Shown here: positions 7,050 through 14,880 of the stretch, in pieces
Layout: the number at the start of each line of letters is the position of its first letter
Numbering within the stretch: position 1 is the first letter of the stretch
Assembly: GCA_026196445.1 (NCBI GenBank)
Contig: JAPHTE010000197.1
Span: 1 to 19,318 of the forward strand
Length of the DNA: 19,318 nucleotides
Source: Lysobacterales bacterium
Lineage (GTDB): Bacteria > Pseudomonadota > Gammaproteobacteria > Xanthomonadales > SZUA-36
Direction of reading: 5' to 3'
Program-made: the position numbers and the translations under genes
Notes under the pieces: generated by a model
The model's input: only the letters and a program-made list of their open reading frames with translations
Told to the model about the DNA's origin: nothing
The model's database searches: none

Positions 7050-8882
7050 ATGATTCGGATCGCAATAATCCTGCTGCTGGTCCTGTTCGCAAATACCGGC
7101 CAGTTGGCCCAGGCAAAGGATTTTGACGCCTTCGAATTGACGATTCCCGAGCTGCAGGCGGCGATGGAAAGCGGGGATGTCACATCCGAGGAGCTCGTGC
7201 GTGGCTACCTGCAACGCATCGAGGCATTCGACAAGCGTGGGCCACGTTTGAACGCAATGATTTACCTGAACCCCGATGCCGTCAAAGACGCCAGGGCACT
7301 GGACCGGGAGCGCGTCGCCAAGGGTGCCCGCGGACCCTTGCATGGCATACCGGTTGTGTTGAAAGACAACTACGATACCTTCGACATGCCAACCACGGCG
7401 AGTGCGGTTGTCCTGGCCGGCTTTATCCCACCTGACGACGGCTACCAGGTTCGCAAGCTGCGCGAAGCTGGTGCCGTATTCATCGGCAAGACCAATATGC
7501 ACGAATTTGCACGGGGCATCGAGACCATCAGTTCAGCGGGCGGGCAGACACGCAACCCCTATGATCCGCGCAGAAATCCGGGCGGGTCAAGCGGTGGAAC
7601 AGCGGTTGCGGTGACGGCGAATTATGCCGCCGTCGGTATGGGTAGTGACACCTGCGGTTCCATACGCGTCCCCGCGGCTTACGCGAACCTGTTTGGCTTG
7701 CGTGTGACCCAGGGGCTATCCAGCCGTGACGGTATCATCCCGCTATCGCATACGCAGGACGTGGGCGGGCCGCTCGCGCGCAGCGTGATTGACCTGGTCA
7801 CCGTGCTGGATACCACCGTGGGTGCGGACCCGGCCGATACGCAATCGTCTGCGGCGGAGGGGCATGTTCCGGATTCGTACCGGAAATTCCTCGATAAAGA
7901 GGCACTGCAGGGCGCACGGCTGGGTTTGCTCAAGGCTTACCTCAAAACATCGACGCCGTTCGGCGAGGTCACAAAGGTTATCCGCGAGGCCGTGGATGCA
8001 CTGGCAGGTAGCGGTGTCGAAATCGTTGAAGTCGAGATCCCGGGTCTCGATGAATTGCTGCGCTCATCCGGCGTCATCAACATGGAATTCGGCTTTGACC
8101 TGGAACGCTACCTGAGGCAATCCGGCGCGGATGTGCAAACCCTGGAGGAAATCCTCGCAAGCGGCCGTTACCACGCAGCACTGCAAGCGCGGTACCGGAG
8201 CTCTACGGGTCTGCAGGAGGGTTCAGAAAAATACCAGGAAAGGCTGGCAAGACGGCCTGAAATTGCCCGATTGCTGACGACAGCCCTGGCCGAGCACAGG
8301 CTGGATGCGCTGGTGTATCCGACCATCCGGATCAAACCGCAGATCACGGGGGAACCCCAGTACAGCAGCCTGTGCCAACTGGCCGCACATTCGGGGCTTC
8401 CGGCGATAACAATACCGGCGGGATTTACGCCCGACGGGATGCCTGTCGGTATCGAGCTGCTCGCAAACCCATTTGAGGAGGGCCGTCTGCTCGCCCTGGC
8501 TTATGCCTACGAGCAGTCAGCCAGGCCCCGCCGGCCGCCGGCAAGGACACCTTCACTGGTCAGCGATGTACTGACCTACACGTTCGAGCTGCAATCAACC
8601 AGGGTAAGGGGGCGGTTGCATCTGGAGCGACCAACACAGATGCTTCATTACAGTATTCGCGTTCCCGGCGTGAAAGACCGGGACATCGTGGATATCAAGT
8701 TGCACATTGGTGTGGAAGGCCGTAACGGACCGGTGATCGAACTGCTCGGCAGGGAGCGCAAGGGCAGGGTGCTGATCAATAATGCGTACCTGGATGATTT
8801 GCTGCAAGGCGGGCTTTACCTGGTTGTCTACACACGCGATTCCCCGCAGGGCGTCGTTCGTGGCCAGATTGAACAATCCTGA
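7050..8882 (+). CDS. Exported amidase-signature hydrolase with C-terminal CHRD-like domain
   Basis: It encodes 610 residues. A Sec signal peptide (cleavage probably after QLAQA, residue ~22) supports the start despite the missing ribosome site and places the enzyme in the periplasm or outside the cell. Residues ~28-495 are an amidase-signature domain with the full Ser-cisSer-Lys triad: Lys105 (VVLKDNYD), Ser180 (NPGGSSGGT) and nucleophile Ser204 (GSDTCGSIRVPA). The 24-residue Ser-Ser spacing equals that of FAAH. The family hydrolyses amide bonds in small amides, peptides or acyl amides; GatA is excluded by the signal peptide and lack of GatB/GatC nearby. Residues ~505-610 resemble a CHRD domain (LHIGVEGRNGPVIELL, then GGLYLVVYT and GVVRGQI). 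It precedes the D-aminoacylase cluster by 274 bases and may contribute to it, but has its own upstream region. Confidence 0.9.
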   Translation: MIRIAIILLLVLFANTGQLAQAKDFDAFELTIPELQAAMESGDVTSEELVRGYLQRIEAFDKRGPRLNAMIYLNPDAVKDARALDRERVAKGARGPLHGIPVVLKDNYDTFDMPTTASAVVLAGFIPPDDGYQVRKLREAGAVFIGKTNMHEFARGIETISSAGGQTRNPYDPRRNPGGSSGGTAVAVTANYAAVGMGSDTCGSIRVPAAYANLFGLRVTQGLSSRDGIIPLSHTQDVGGPLARSVIDLVTVLDTTVGADPADTQSSAAEGHVPDSYRKFLDKEALQGARLGLLKAYLKTSTPFGEVTKVIREAVDALAGSGVEIVEVEIPGLDELLRSSGVINMEFGFDLERYLRQSGADVQTLEEILASGRYHAALQARYRSSTGLQEGSEKYQERLARRPEIARLLTTALAEHRLDALVYPTIRIKPQITGEPQYSSLCQLAAHSGLPAITIPAGFTPDGMPVGIELLANPFEEGRLLALAYAYEQSARPRRPPARTPSLVSDVLTYTFELQSTRVRGRLHLERPTQMLHYSIRVPGVKDRDIVDIKLHIGVEGRNGPVIELLGRERKGRVLINNAYLDDLLQGGLYLVVYTRDSPQGVVRGQIEQS

Positions 8883-9156
8883 TACGACTGAAATCCCGGC
8901 CGTTAACCTCAAGCCAGTAATTCCCGATAATTAAAACTGCTCTGGTGCGTTGGCAACTGCATGCGTCAACCTGTTAACGCCAATCCCGTCCGCTCACTCG
9001 GTCGTCCTGTGTATATAAACTAAAAGCTTATAAGTCAGAAAAAATTAAACGTTTTCATTTTATTAATTGCGGTGCTAGCATCCAGCAGAAATGGGCTTGT
9101 GCCGTGTTTAACCACGTCCCAATAAAGTACATATAAATCATAATTACGGAGCGCTT
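8883..9156 (+). promoter_or_regulatory. Upstream region of the seven-gene cluster, with candidate promoter
   Basis: No gene is visible. GTTAAC occurs at 8902-8907 and 8973-8978. An AT-rich block runs from ~9011 to 9065 and includes the palindrome CTTATAAG (9027-9034) and GAAAA-N9-TTTTC (9038-9056). TTAACC (9108-9113) and TATAAA (9132-9137), 18 bases apart, could be -35 and -10 elements. GGAG (9148-9151) is the ribosome site for the GTG at 9157. The cluster encodes a LysR protein, so its operator is probably here, but I cannot single out one T-N11-A box. Confidence 0.4.
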
Positions 9157-10440
9157 GTGTTCAGTCTGCAGCTACTTGGTGAAATCCGGAACCGGTTCAT
9201 GCATGTCGACAGCTGCCCATACCAGGGCCCGCGAATTTTCCTCGAGAACGCCGGGGGTTCGTTGACGCTGAAATCGGTGGTAGAAATCAACAGCCAGCTG
9301 GCCGGCCTGCCTGACAACCAGGGCCGGGTCAACCCGGCGTCATTGGAGCTGGTGCGAATCATCGAGGATGCCCGCGCCAATATGCGCCTGTTCCTGGGTG
9401 TTGAAGACGGGCCGATGTTTATCGGTGAATCGGGCACCGAGTTACTGTTCCGCATGGTGCGAGCCGCGGCATTGGGCTCGGCTCCGGGCGGCAACATGAT
9501 CGGCAGTACGCTCGAGCACCCCGCCACCGCCAGTGCGGGCAAGCGCTGGGCAAAGATTGCAGGCAAGGAGTACCGGGCCGCAATCCACGATAACGACACC
9601 GCCACCGTGACTGCCCGTGACTATGCAAAGATCGTCGATGCGGAGACCCGGGTTGCGACGGTTATCCACACCAGCCCGGTCACCGGCATGGCGGTAGACG
9701 TCGAAGCAGTGGTTGCAACCATCCGCAAGGTGTCGCCGGACTGCATCATCATACTCGACGGTATCCAGCACGCGGCCCACGGTGGTTTGGCGGTTGGCGA
9801 CTACGATATCGATGGTTATGCGATCTCGGCGTACAAGGTGTTTTCACGGCACAACTATGGTTTTGCCTGGGTTTCCCCACGCCTGGCAACGCTGCCACAT
9901 GACCGCCTGGACAATACCGCCGAGGATTTCTGGGAGTTGGGCACCCGGGACACCTCCGCTTTTGCCTGCACCAGCAAGGTCATCGAGTACCTGGACTGGC
10001 TCGGTTCGCATTTCACGCAAAGCGAAGACCGGCGCAGCCGGCTGTTGGCGGCCGGCGGAGCGATTGGCGAGCACGAACACGGTTTGGTCAACATCGCGAT
10101 CAATGGTCACGGTGAGCAGCGTGGTTTGCGCGACATGCCCGAAGTCTACTTGATTGGTGGTTACGATAACCCTGCCCGCGAAGGCCTGGTGTCGATCATC
10201 GTCAACGGTATCGACAGCCTCGAAGTGGTCGCCGAACTCAATGACCGCGGCATACGCACGCACGTGCGCAAGGCAGACTACTTTTCCGGCAACATCCTTG
10301 AACCGCTGGGCCAGCCAAGCTGTGTCCGAGTCAGTATGTGCCACTACAACACGCCTGGTGAAATCCTGCGTTTCCTGGGCGAACTTGAGGATATAATTGT
10401 GACTGGCGTTCAGTCCGGCGCCAAGGAGGATTTGAAATGA
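9157..10440 (+). CDS. Class V PLP-dependent enzyme (aminotransferase / cysteine desulfurase / epimerase superfamily), first of a pair
   Basis: It encodes 427 residues. The GTG start has GGAG five bases upstream. The class V fold is shown by IFLENAGG near the N-terminus (cf. YLDNAAT of cysteine desulfurases), a substrate-side GESGTELL (~90-97), LDGIQHAAHGG with Asp201 and His205 at the cofactor, SAYKVFS with Lys227 as the probable Schiff-base lysine, and WELGTRDTSA. These enzymes are cytoplasmic and carry out transamination, desulfuration, lyase or epimerase reactions. The sequence does not decide among them, though the isopenicillin N epimerase-like branch is worth testing given the D-amino-acid genes downstream. 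No conserved catalytic Cys loop of NifS/IscS type is evident. Its stop overlaps the next class V gene by ATGA, suggesting translational coupling and matched production. Confidence 0.85.
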   Translation: MFSLQLLGEIRNRFMHVDSCPYQGPRIFLENAGGSLTLKSVVEINSQLAGLPDNQGRVNPASLELVRIIEDARANMRLFLGVEDGPMFIGESGTELLFRMVRAAALGSAPGGNMIGSTLEHPATASAGKRWAKIAGKEYRAAIHDNDTATVTARDYAKIVDAETRVATVIHTSPVTGMAVDVEAVVATIRKVSPDCIIILDGIQHAAHGGLAVGDYDIDGYAISAYKVFSRHNYGFAWVSPRLATLPHDRLDNTAEDFWELGTRDTSAFACTSKVIEYLDWLGSHFTQSEDRRSRLLAAGGAIGEHEHGLVNIAINGHGEQRGLRDMPEVYLIGGYDNPAREGLVSIIVNGIDSLEVVAELNDRGIRTHVRKADYFSGNILEPLGQPSCVRVSMCHYNTPGEILRFLGELEDIIVTGVQSGAKEDLK

Positions 10441-11570
10441 CAGGTTTGTTACCCGACGTAGACCCCGACGGTCTGCTCGAATACTCGGTGGTGTTCACCG
10501 ACCGGTCCCTGAACCACATGTCACAAGCATTCCAGCAGGTGATGAGGGATATCTCTTCCACGCTCAAGGATGTGTACAATGCCGCCGCTACCGTGGTAGT
10601 GCCGGGTGGCGGCACCTACGGCATGGAGTCCATCGCCCGCCAGTTCGCCAGCGGCAAAAAATGCCTGGTGATCCGTAACGGGTTCTTCAGTTTCCGCTGG
10701 TCACAGATTATCGAAATGGGTGGTCTTACCGACCAGGTCACCGTGATCAAGGCCCGGCAACTGGCTTCGGGGCCGCAGCAAGCATTCATGCCGCCTCCTG
10801 TTGACGAAGTAATCGCTAACATCCGAAGCGAAAAACCGGACGTCGTATTTGCACCTCACGTGGACACGTCTTCGGGCATGTTGCTGCCGGATGAATATAT
10901 CCGGGCCGTTACCGAGGCCGTGCATGAGTACGACGGCCTGTTCGTGCTCGATTGCGTGGCCTCGGGCTGTGTATGGGTGGATATGAAGGACTGTGGCGTC
11001 GACGTTTTGGTCACGGCGCCGCAAAAAGGCTGGAGTTCCTCGCCCTGCGGTGCACTCGTGATGCTGGGTGAGACCGCGCTGGAGCGTATCGGCGAGACCA
11101 GCAGCGACAGCTTTGCCTGCGACTTGCAGAAGTGGTTGGATATCATGCGCGCCTATGAGAACGGTGGACACGCCTACCACGCCACCCTGCCAACCGATGC
11201 GTTAAAGGGCTTCAGGGACAACATGTTGGAAACCGTTTCCAACGGCCTGGAACCCATGCGTGAGAAACAATGGGAGCTGGGTAGAAAGGTCCGCGAATTG
11301 CTCGCAGGCAAGGGCTTCAACAGTGTCGCCGCCGAAGGCTACCAGGCACCGGGTGTGGTGGTCTACTACACGGATGACCCAGGCATACAGAACGGCAGTA
11401 AATTCCTCGCGCAAGGGCTGCAAATTGCCGCCGGTGTGCCATTGAAATGTGATGAGCCGGATGATTTCATGTCGTTCCGCCTGGGCTTGTTCGGCCTCGA
11501 CAAGCTGGGGGATATCCAGCGTACTGTCAGAAACCTGGCCGAGGCCCTGGATCGCGTCCTGGAAGCCTGA
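10437..11570 (+). CDS. Class V aminotransferase, alanine-glyoxylate / serine-pyruvate type, second of a pair
   Basis: It encodes 377 residues. It matches the small-aminotransferase branch of class V: VVVPGGGTYGMES (~53-65), IRNGFFSFRW (~79-88), HVDTSSGMLLP (~141-151), LDCVASG with Asp172, APQKGWSSSP with Lys197 as the likely PLP lysine, and YHATLPTDAL (~247-256). That branch moves amino groups between small amino acids (Ala, Ser, Asp, aminoethylphosphonate) and 2-oxo acids such as pyruvate or glyoxylate. It is only distantly like the preceding class V protein, so the pair is not a recent duplication. The start ATG overlaps the upstream stop by four bases, and the LysR gene begins eight bases after its own stop. 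Substrate unknown. Confidence 0.87.
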   Translation: MTGLLPDVDPDGLLEYSVVFTDRSLNHMSQAFQQVMRDISSTLKDVYNAAATVVVPGGGTYGMESIARQFASGKKCLVIRNGFFSFRWSQIIEMGGLTDQVTVIKARQLASGPQQAFMPPPVDEVIANIRSEKPDVVFAPHVDTSSGMLLPDEYIRAVTEAVHEYDGLFVLDCVASGCVWVDMKDCGVDVLVTAPQKGWSSSPCGALVMLGETALERIGETSSDSFACDLQKWLDIMRAYENGGHAYHATLPTDALKGFRDNMLETVSNGLEPMREKQWELGRKVRELLAGKGFNSVAAEGYQAPGVVVYYTDDPGIQNGSKFLAQGLQIAAGVPLKCDEPDDFMSFRLGLFGLDKLGDIQRTVRNLAEALDRVLEA

Positions 11571-11577
11571 AGGACGC

Positions 11578-12453
11578 ATGGATATCCGCTACTTTGAAAG
11601 TCTTTTAAAGGTCGTTGAATTGGGGTCGATCGCCGCAGCCGCACGGGCACAGAACCTGACACCGGCGGCGGTCGGGCAACGTATCCGCGCGTTGGAGGAC
11701 CATTTCAAAGTGTCGCTGTTAAACCGCAAAGCCCACAAGGCGACTCCGACCGACGCCTGTTACCGGTTGCTGCCACAGGCACGCGATTTACTAAAACAGT
11801 TCCACTCCATGGCCGCGGCAATTGTGCCGGAGGGCCTGGCCGGGGAATTCAAGCTCGGTGCGATATCCACCGCACATACCGGCCTGTTACCGGGGGCGAT
11901 TCGCCACCTGAAAAAGATTGCACCCAAACTGGTGCTGAAAATCATACCGGGTACTTCCAACTCGCTGCTGACGGATTTGGGCGCGGGCAAGCTGGATGCG
12001 GCCATCATCGTGCTGCCGCCATCTGAACTTCCCAGGCAGCTCACCGCCGAGGTGTTACGCAAGGAACCCCTGTTGTTGATTTCGAACCAGGCCCGTGGAA
12101 CAACCCCGCGTGAGAAACTGCAGCAAAACCCCTATATTTGCTACAGTTCTGAATCCTGGGGGGGGCAAAAGGCCCTGCAGTTTTTAAAAGACCGGAAAAT
12201 CGATACCGAGCCGTTGTGCGAGCTTGATGGGCTGGAAGCGATAGAAAAGCTGGTTCACCAGCGAATGGGAGTAACCCTGGTGCCCCACTGGTCGGGACTG
12301 GACCTTGCCAAACCCGGGCTCGAGGTCGATATTATCAGGGACAAACGTTACACCCGCAGTATCGTGATCGTGTATCCGAATGACTGCTCGCGGCCCAGGA
12401 TCGTGGCTGCGCTGCGCGAGACGTTGTGGGACTCAACCAGCCATGAAGTTTGA
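11578..12453 (+). CDS. LysR-family transcriptional regulator
   Basis: It encodes 291 residues. Residues 1-60 form the LysR winged helix-turn-helix (MDIRYFESLLKVVELGSIAA, then LTPAAVGQRIRALEDHF). Residues ~88-285 form the periplasmic-binding-like effector domain. The ATG at 11578, with AAGGA just upstream, is chosen because it starts the DNA-binding domain; the frame extends upstream but only across the preceding gene. It lies third in the same-strand cluster, seven bases after the aminotransferase, rather than divergently as is usual for LysR regulators. If co-transcribed, it would set up an autoregulatory loop. The effector is unknown but should be a metabolite of the pathway. Confidence 0.92.
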   Translation: MDIRYFESLLKVVELGSIAAAARAQNLTPAAVGQRIRALEDHFKVSLLNRKAHKATPTDACYRLLPQARDLLKQFHSMAAAIVPEGLAGEFKLGAISTAHTGLLPGAIRHLKKIAPKLVLKIIPGTSNSLLTDLGAGKLDAAIIVLPPSELPRQLTAEVLRKEPLLLISNQARGTTPREKLQQNPYICYSSESWGGQKALQFLKDRKIDTEPLCELDGLEAIEKLVHQRMGVTLVPHWSGLDLAKPGLEVDIIRDKRYTRSIVIVYPNDCSRPRIVAALRETLWDSTSHEV

Positions 12454-12465
12454 AGAGGATGATTT

Positions 12466-14055
12466 GTGAGAACCGGGATGCTGAATTGTTTTGCAGAGCT
12501 GGCCCTGGCGGGTTTGCTGTCTGCCTGCGCCACCGTTCCATCGGCCTACGACACGGTGATCCTGGATGGAACCATTGTCGACGGGTCGGGCTCACCTGCC
12601 TACGTTGCCGATATTGCCATTAACGGCGACCGGATCGTTAAAATCGGTGAAGTAGACGGCGCCACGGCCAGGCGGGTCATCGACGCCAGGGGCTTGACAG
12701 TCTCTCCGGGTTTCATCGATCTCCACACCCACGCGGACCGCAACATCATGGACAACCCGGATGCAGAGAACTATCTGCACCAGGGCGTCACCACCATTCT
12801 GGCCGGTAATTGCGGTGGTTCGCCGGTACATCTTGATGACTACTTCAGCGCTGTCGAGGAAACCGGTATCGCGCTGAACCTGGGCTTGCTGGTTGGCCAC
12901 AACGCGGTGCGGGCTGAGGTCATGGACAATGACAACAGGGCGCCCACGGCCGGTGAACAGGCACAGATGGAGGCGCTGGTCAAAACGGCTATGGAGCAGG
13001 GCGCTTTCGGCCTATCGACCGGCCTGATCTACCTTCCGGGGACCTATTCCAAGACCGATGAGGTGATTGCCCTGGCACGCGTCGCTGCGCAGGAGGGCGG
13101 CATCTATGCCTCGCATATCAGGAACGAATTCGAGCTGATCATCGAAGCCCTCGAAGAAGCAATGACCATCGGCCGGGAAGCAGACATACCGGTACAGATT
13201 TCTCACCTGAAAGTGGCCGATAACACCATGTGGGGTGACAGTGACATCATCCTGGGTATGATCGCGGATGCGAGGGCTGCTGGCCTGGACGTTGCCGTTG
13301 ACGAATATCCGTATACCGCGGGCAGCACCGGCCTCGCCAACATTTTTCCAGCCTGGGCGAGAGCGGGCAGCCGGGAGGACTTCCAGGCGCGGCTGGACGA
13401 TCCGGAAACACGCGCCCGGATCAAGGCCGATACCGTCAGGAAACTGAATGGCGCCCGCGCGGCGGGGGACCTGTCACGTATCACGATTGCGTCCTTCGAT
13501 GAACACCCGGAGTACTCGGGCAAGACCATGGCCGAGGTGACCATCATGAACGGCTTTGAGCCCAGCATCGAGAACGGCGCGGAGGTGGCAATGAAGATTC
13601 TGTACGACGCCGATGCTTCCGCGATTTACCACATGATGGTCGAGGAAGACGTAAAGCGCATCATGCAGGCGCCGTTCACCAGCATTGCCTCGGACAGCTC
13701 GGCCGTGCCGTTCGGTAAAAATGTGCCGCATATTCGCAATTACGGCACCTACCCGAGGGTGCTGGCACGGTACGTTAGGGAGGAAGGCGTTTTGAGTCTC
13801 GAGGAGGCCATCCACAAGATGACTGCCCTGCCGGCGAGCCGTATCAATCTGACAACCCGTGGCCTGTTGGCGCCGGGCATGGTTGCCGACATCAACGTAT
13901 TTGATGCCGGCACGGTGCAGGATAACGACGACTGGGCACACCCGCACCAGTATGCGAGCGGTTTTTCCTATGTCTTCGTTGGCGGTAGCCTCGTAATAGA
14001 CGGCGGCGCCAGGACTACCGCGTTTCCGGGCCGGATACTCAAAAGGGAGTTGTAA
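12466..14055 (+). CDS. N-acyl-D-amino-acid deacylase (D-aminoacylase) family lipoprotein
   Basis: It encodes 529 residues. The GTG start follows GAGGA. The N-terminus ends in lipobox LSAC, with Cys21 as lipidation site, so the enzyme should be membrane-anchored facing the periplasm or exterior. The rest is an amidohydrolase of the D-aminoacylase type: HTH at His87/His89, Cys116 in GNCGGSP, His217 in SHIRNE, His247 in ISHLKVAD, DEYPYTAGSTGL, and Asp410 in ASDSSAVP. The spacings His89-Cys116 (27) and His217-His247 (30) equal those of the Alcaligenes D-aminoacylase as I remember it. The family hydrolyses N-acyl-D-amino acids to a carboxylate and the free D-amino acid. Side-chain preference (neutral, Asp or Glu) cannot be read here. 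The racemase gene begins 15 bases later, which fits use of the released D-amino acid. Confidence 0.9.
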   Translation: MRTGMLNCFAELALAGLLSACATVPSAYDTVILDGTIVDGSGSPAYVADIAINGDRIVKIGEVDGATARRVIDARGLTVSPGFIDLHTHADRNIMDNPDAENYLHQGVTTILAGNCGGSPVHLDDYFSAVEETGIALNLGLLVGHNAVRAEVMDNDNRAPTAGEQAQMEALVKTAMEQGAFGLSTGLIYLPGTYSKTDEVIALARVAAQEGGIYASHIRNEFELIIEALEEAMTIGREADIPVQISHLKVADNTMWGDSDIILGMIADARAAGLDVAVDEYPYTAGSTGLANIFPAWARAGSREDFQARLDDPETRARIKADTVRKLNGARAAGDLSRITIASFDEHPEYSGKTMAEVTIMNGFEPSIENGAEVAMKILYDADASAIYHMMVEEDVKRIMQAPFTSIASDSSAVPFGKNVPHIRNYGTYPRVLARYVREEGVLSLEEAIHKMTALPASRINLTTRGLLAPGMVADINVFDAGTVQDNDDWAHPHQYASGFSYVFVGGSLVIDGGARTTAFPGRILKREL

Positions 14056-14070
14056 GGACGCAATAGGTTC

Positions 14071-14850
14071 ATGGCTGATTCGAAACCGATCTTTATTGCG
14101 GACACCTGCATTTGCGGCCTGTCCGTACTCAAGTCCATGTGGGAATCAGGCTCTGCGAATGAGGCTGTGTTCATGGCGGATTACGCGATAAATCCTTTGG
14201 GCGTGAAAGATGACGCCGCTATCGCTGAGGTTGCCGGCAATTGGCTGGCCACCGCCGCAGAACTCTCGGATACGCTGGTCATTGCTTGCAACACGCTGTC
14301 GATCAGGTTTCACCAGTTAGGGCGGTCTGAACAAGTGCATACCGGCTTGCGGCAGGTGGTATCCATGGTTGATGGTTTCAAGGCCATGGTAAAACTCGAA
14401 GCTGAACGCCTGGCGGACAGCAAGGTGTTGGTCATCGGTACTCAATACACTTCCCGGCAGCCGCTTTATGCCGATATTCTCGGCTCTGCGCTACCAGTCA
14501 CAGAGGTCAGCACCATTCCGGCGACCACGCTGGAGCGGAATATTGCACGCCTCAGGTATGCGGGAAACAATGGAGGTTCGGTGTTGACCGACGGTCTCGG
14601 TGAGGCCCTGGCAAACACGGACGTCGCGGTATTGGCGTGCACCTGTTTCCCGATGGCCAGGATCGAGTTGGAGGCCCTGTTTCCGGATGTTCTGTTTCTG
14701 GATCCGGGCGCATATTGCGCTGGCTTGCTTAAAAAGGGCGGCACAAAGCAAACCAGGAAACTTACGATGAGGGTCACCGGTGACGCGGTTCAAAAAGAAC
14801 AAGCTGTGGAGTTTGCAAAAACCTACCTCGGCAGCGATCTCATCGCTTGA
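14071..14850 (+). CDS. Aspartate/glutamate racemase family protein (MurI-like) with altered active site
   Basis: It encodes 259 residues, a usual length for the family. It shows the cofactor-independent racemase pattern: ADTCICGLSVLK (the DSGVGGLSVL motif, Asp11), INPLGVKDD (PYG region), IACNT with Cys73, and LACTCFP with Cys190. The two cysteines are the acid/base pair that moves the alpha proton. In typical glutamate racemases the second motif is ACTH; here position 192 is Cys, and Ser in DSG is Thr12. Substrate or activity may therefore differ from cell-wall MurI, and a divergent Asp, hydantoin or malate-type member is possible. It is probably cytoplasmic. Its position between the D-aminoacylase and an acidic amino-acid symporter suggests it inverts an imported D-amino acid rather than serving peptidoglycan synthesis. 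Confidence 0.82.
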   Translation: MADSKPIFIADTCICGLSVLKSMWESGSANEAVFMADYAINPLGVKDDAAIAEVAGNWLATAAELSDTLVIACNTLSIRFHQLGRSEQVHTGLRQVVSMVDGFKAMVKLEAERLADSKVLVIGTQYTSRQPLYADILGSALPVTEVSTIPATTLERNIARLRYAGNNGGSVLTDGLGEALANTDVAVLACTCFPMARIELEALFPDVLFLDPGAYCAGLLKKGGTKQTRKLTMRVTGDAVQKEQAVEFAKTYLGSDLIA

Positions 14851-14880
14851 ACGACCCATGCAAAACAAGGAGCCATTGAA

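Noticed and set aside
7050..8882. GatA subunit of aspartyl/glutamyl-tRNA amidotransferase
   Set aside because: The protein has a signal peptide and an extra C-terminal domain, and no gatB or gatC is adjacent.
11449..11577. Upstream extension of the LysR frame
   Set aside because: It overlaps the aminotransferase end and adds residues before the conserved LysR start. The ATG at 11578 has a ribosome site.
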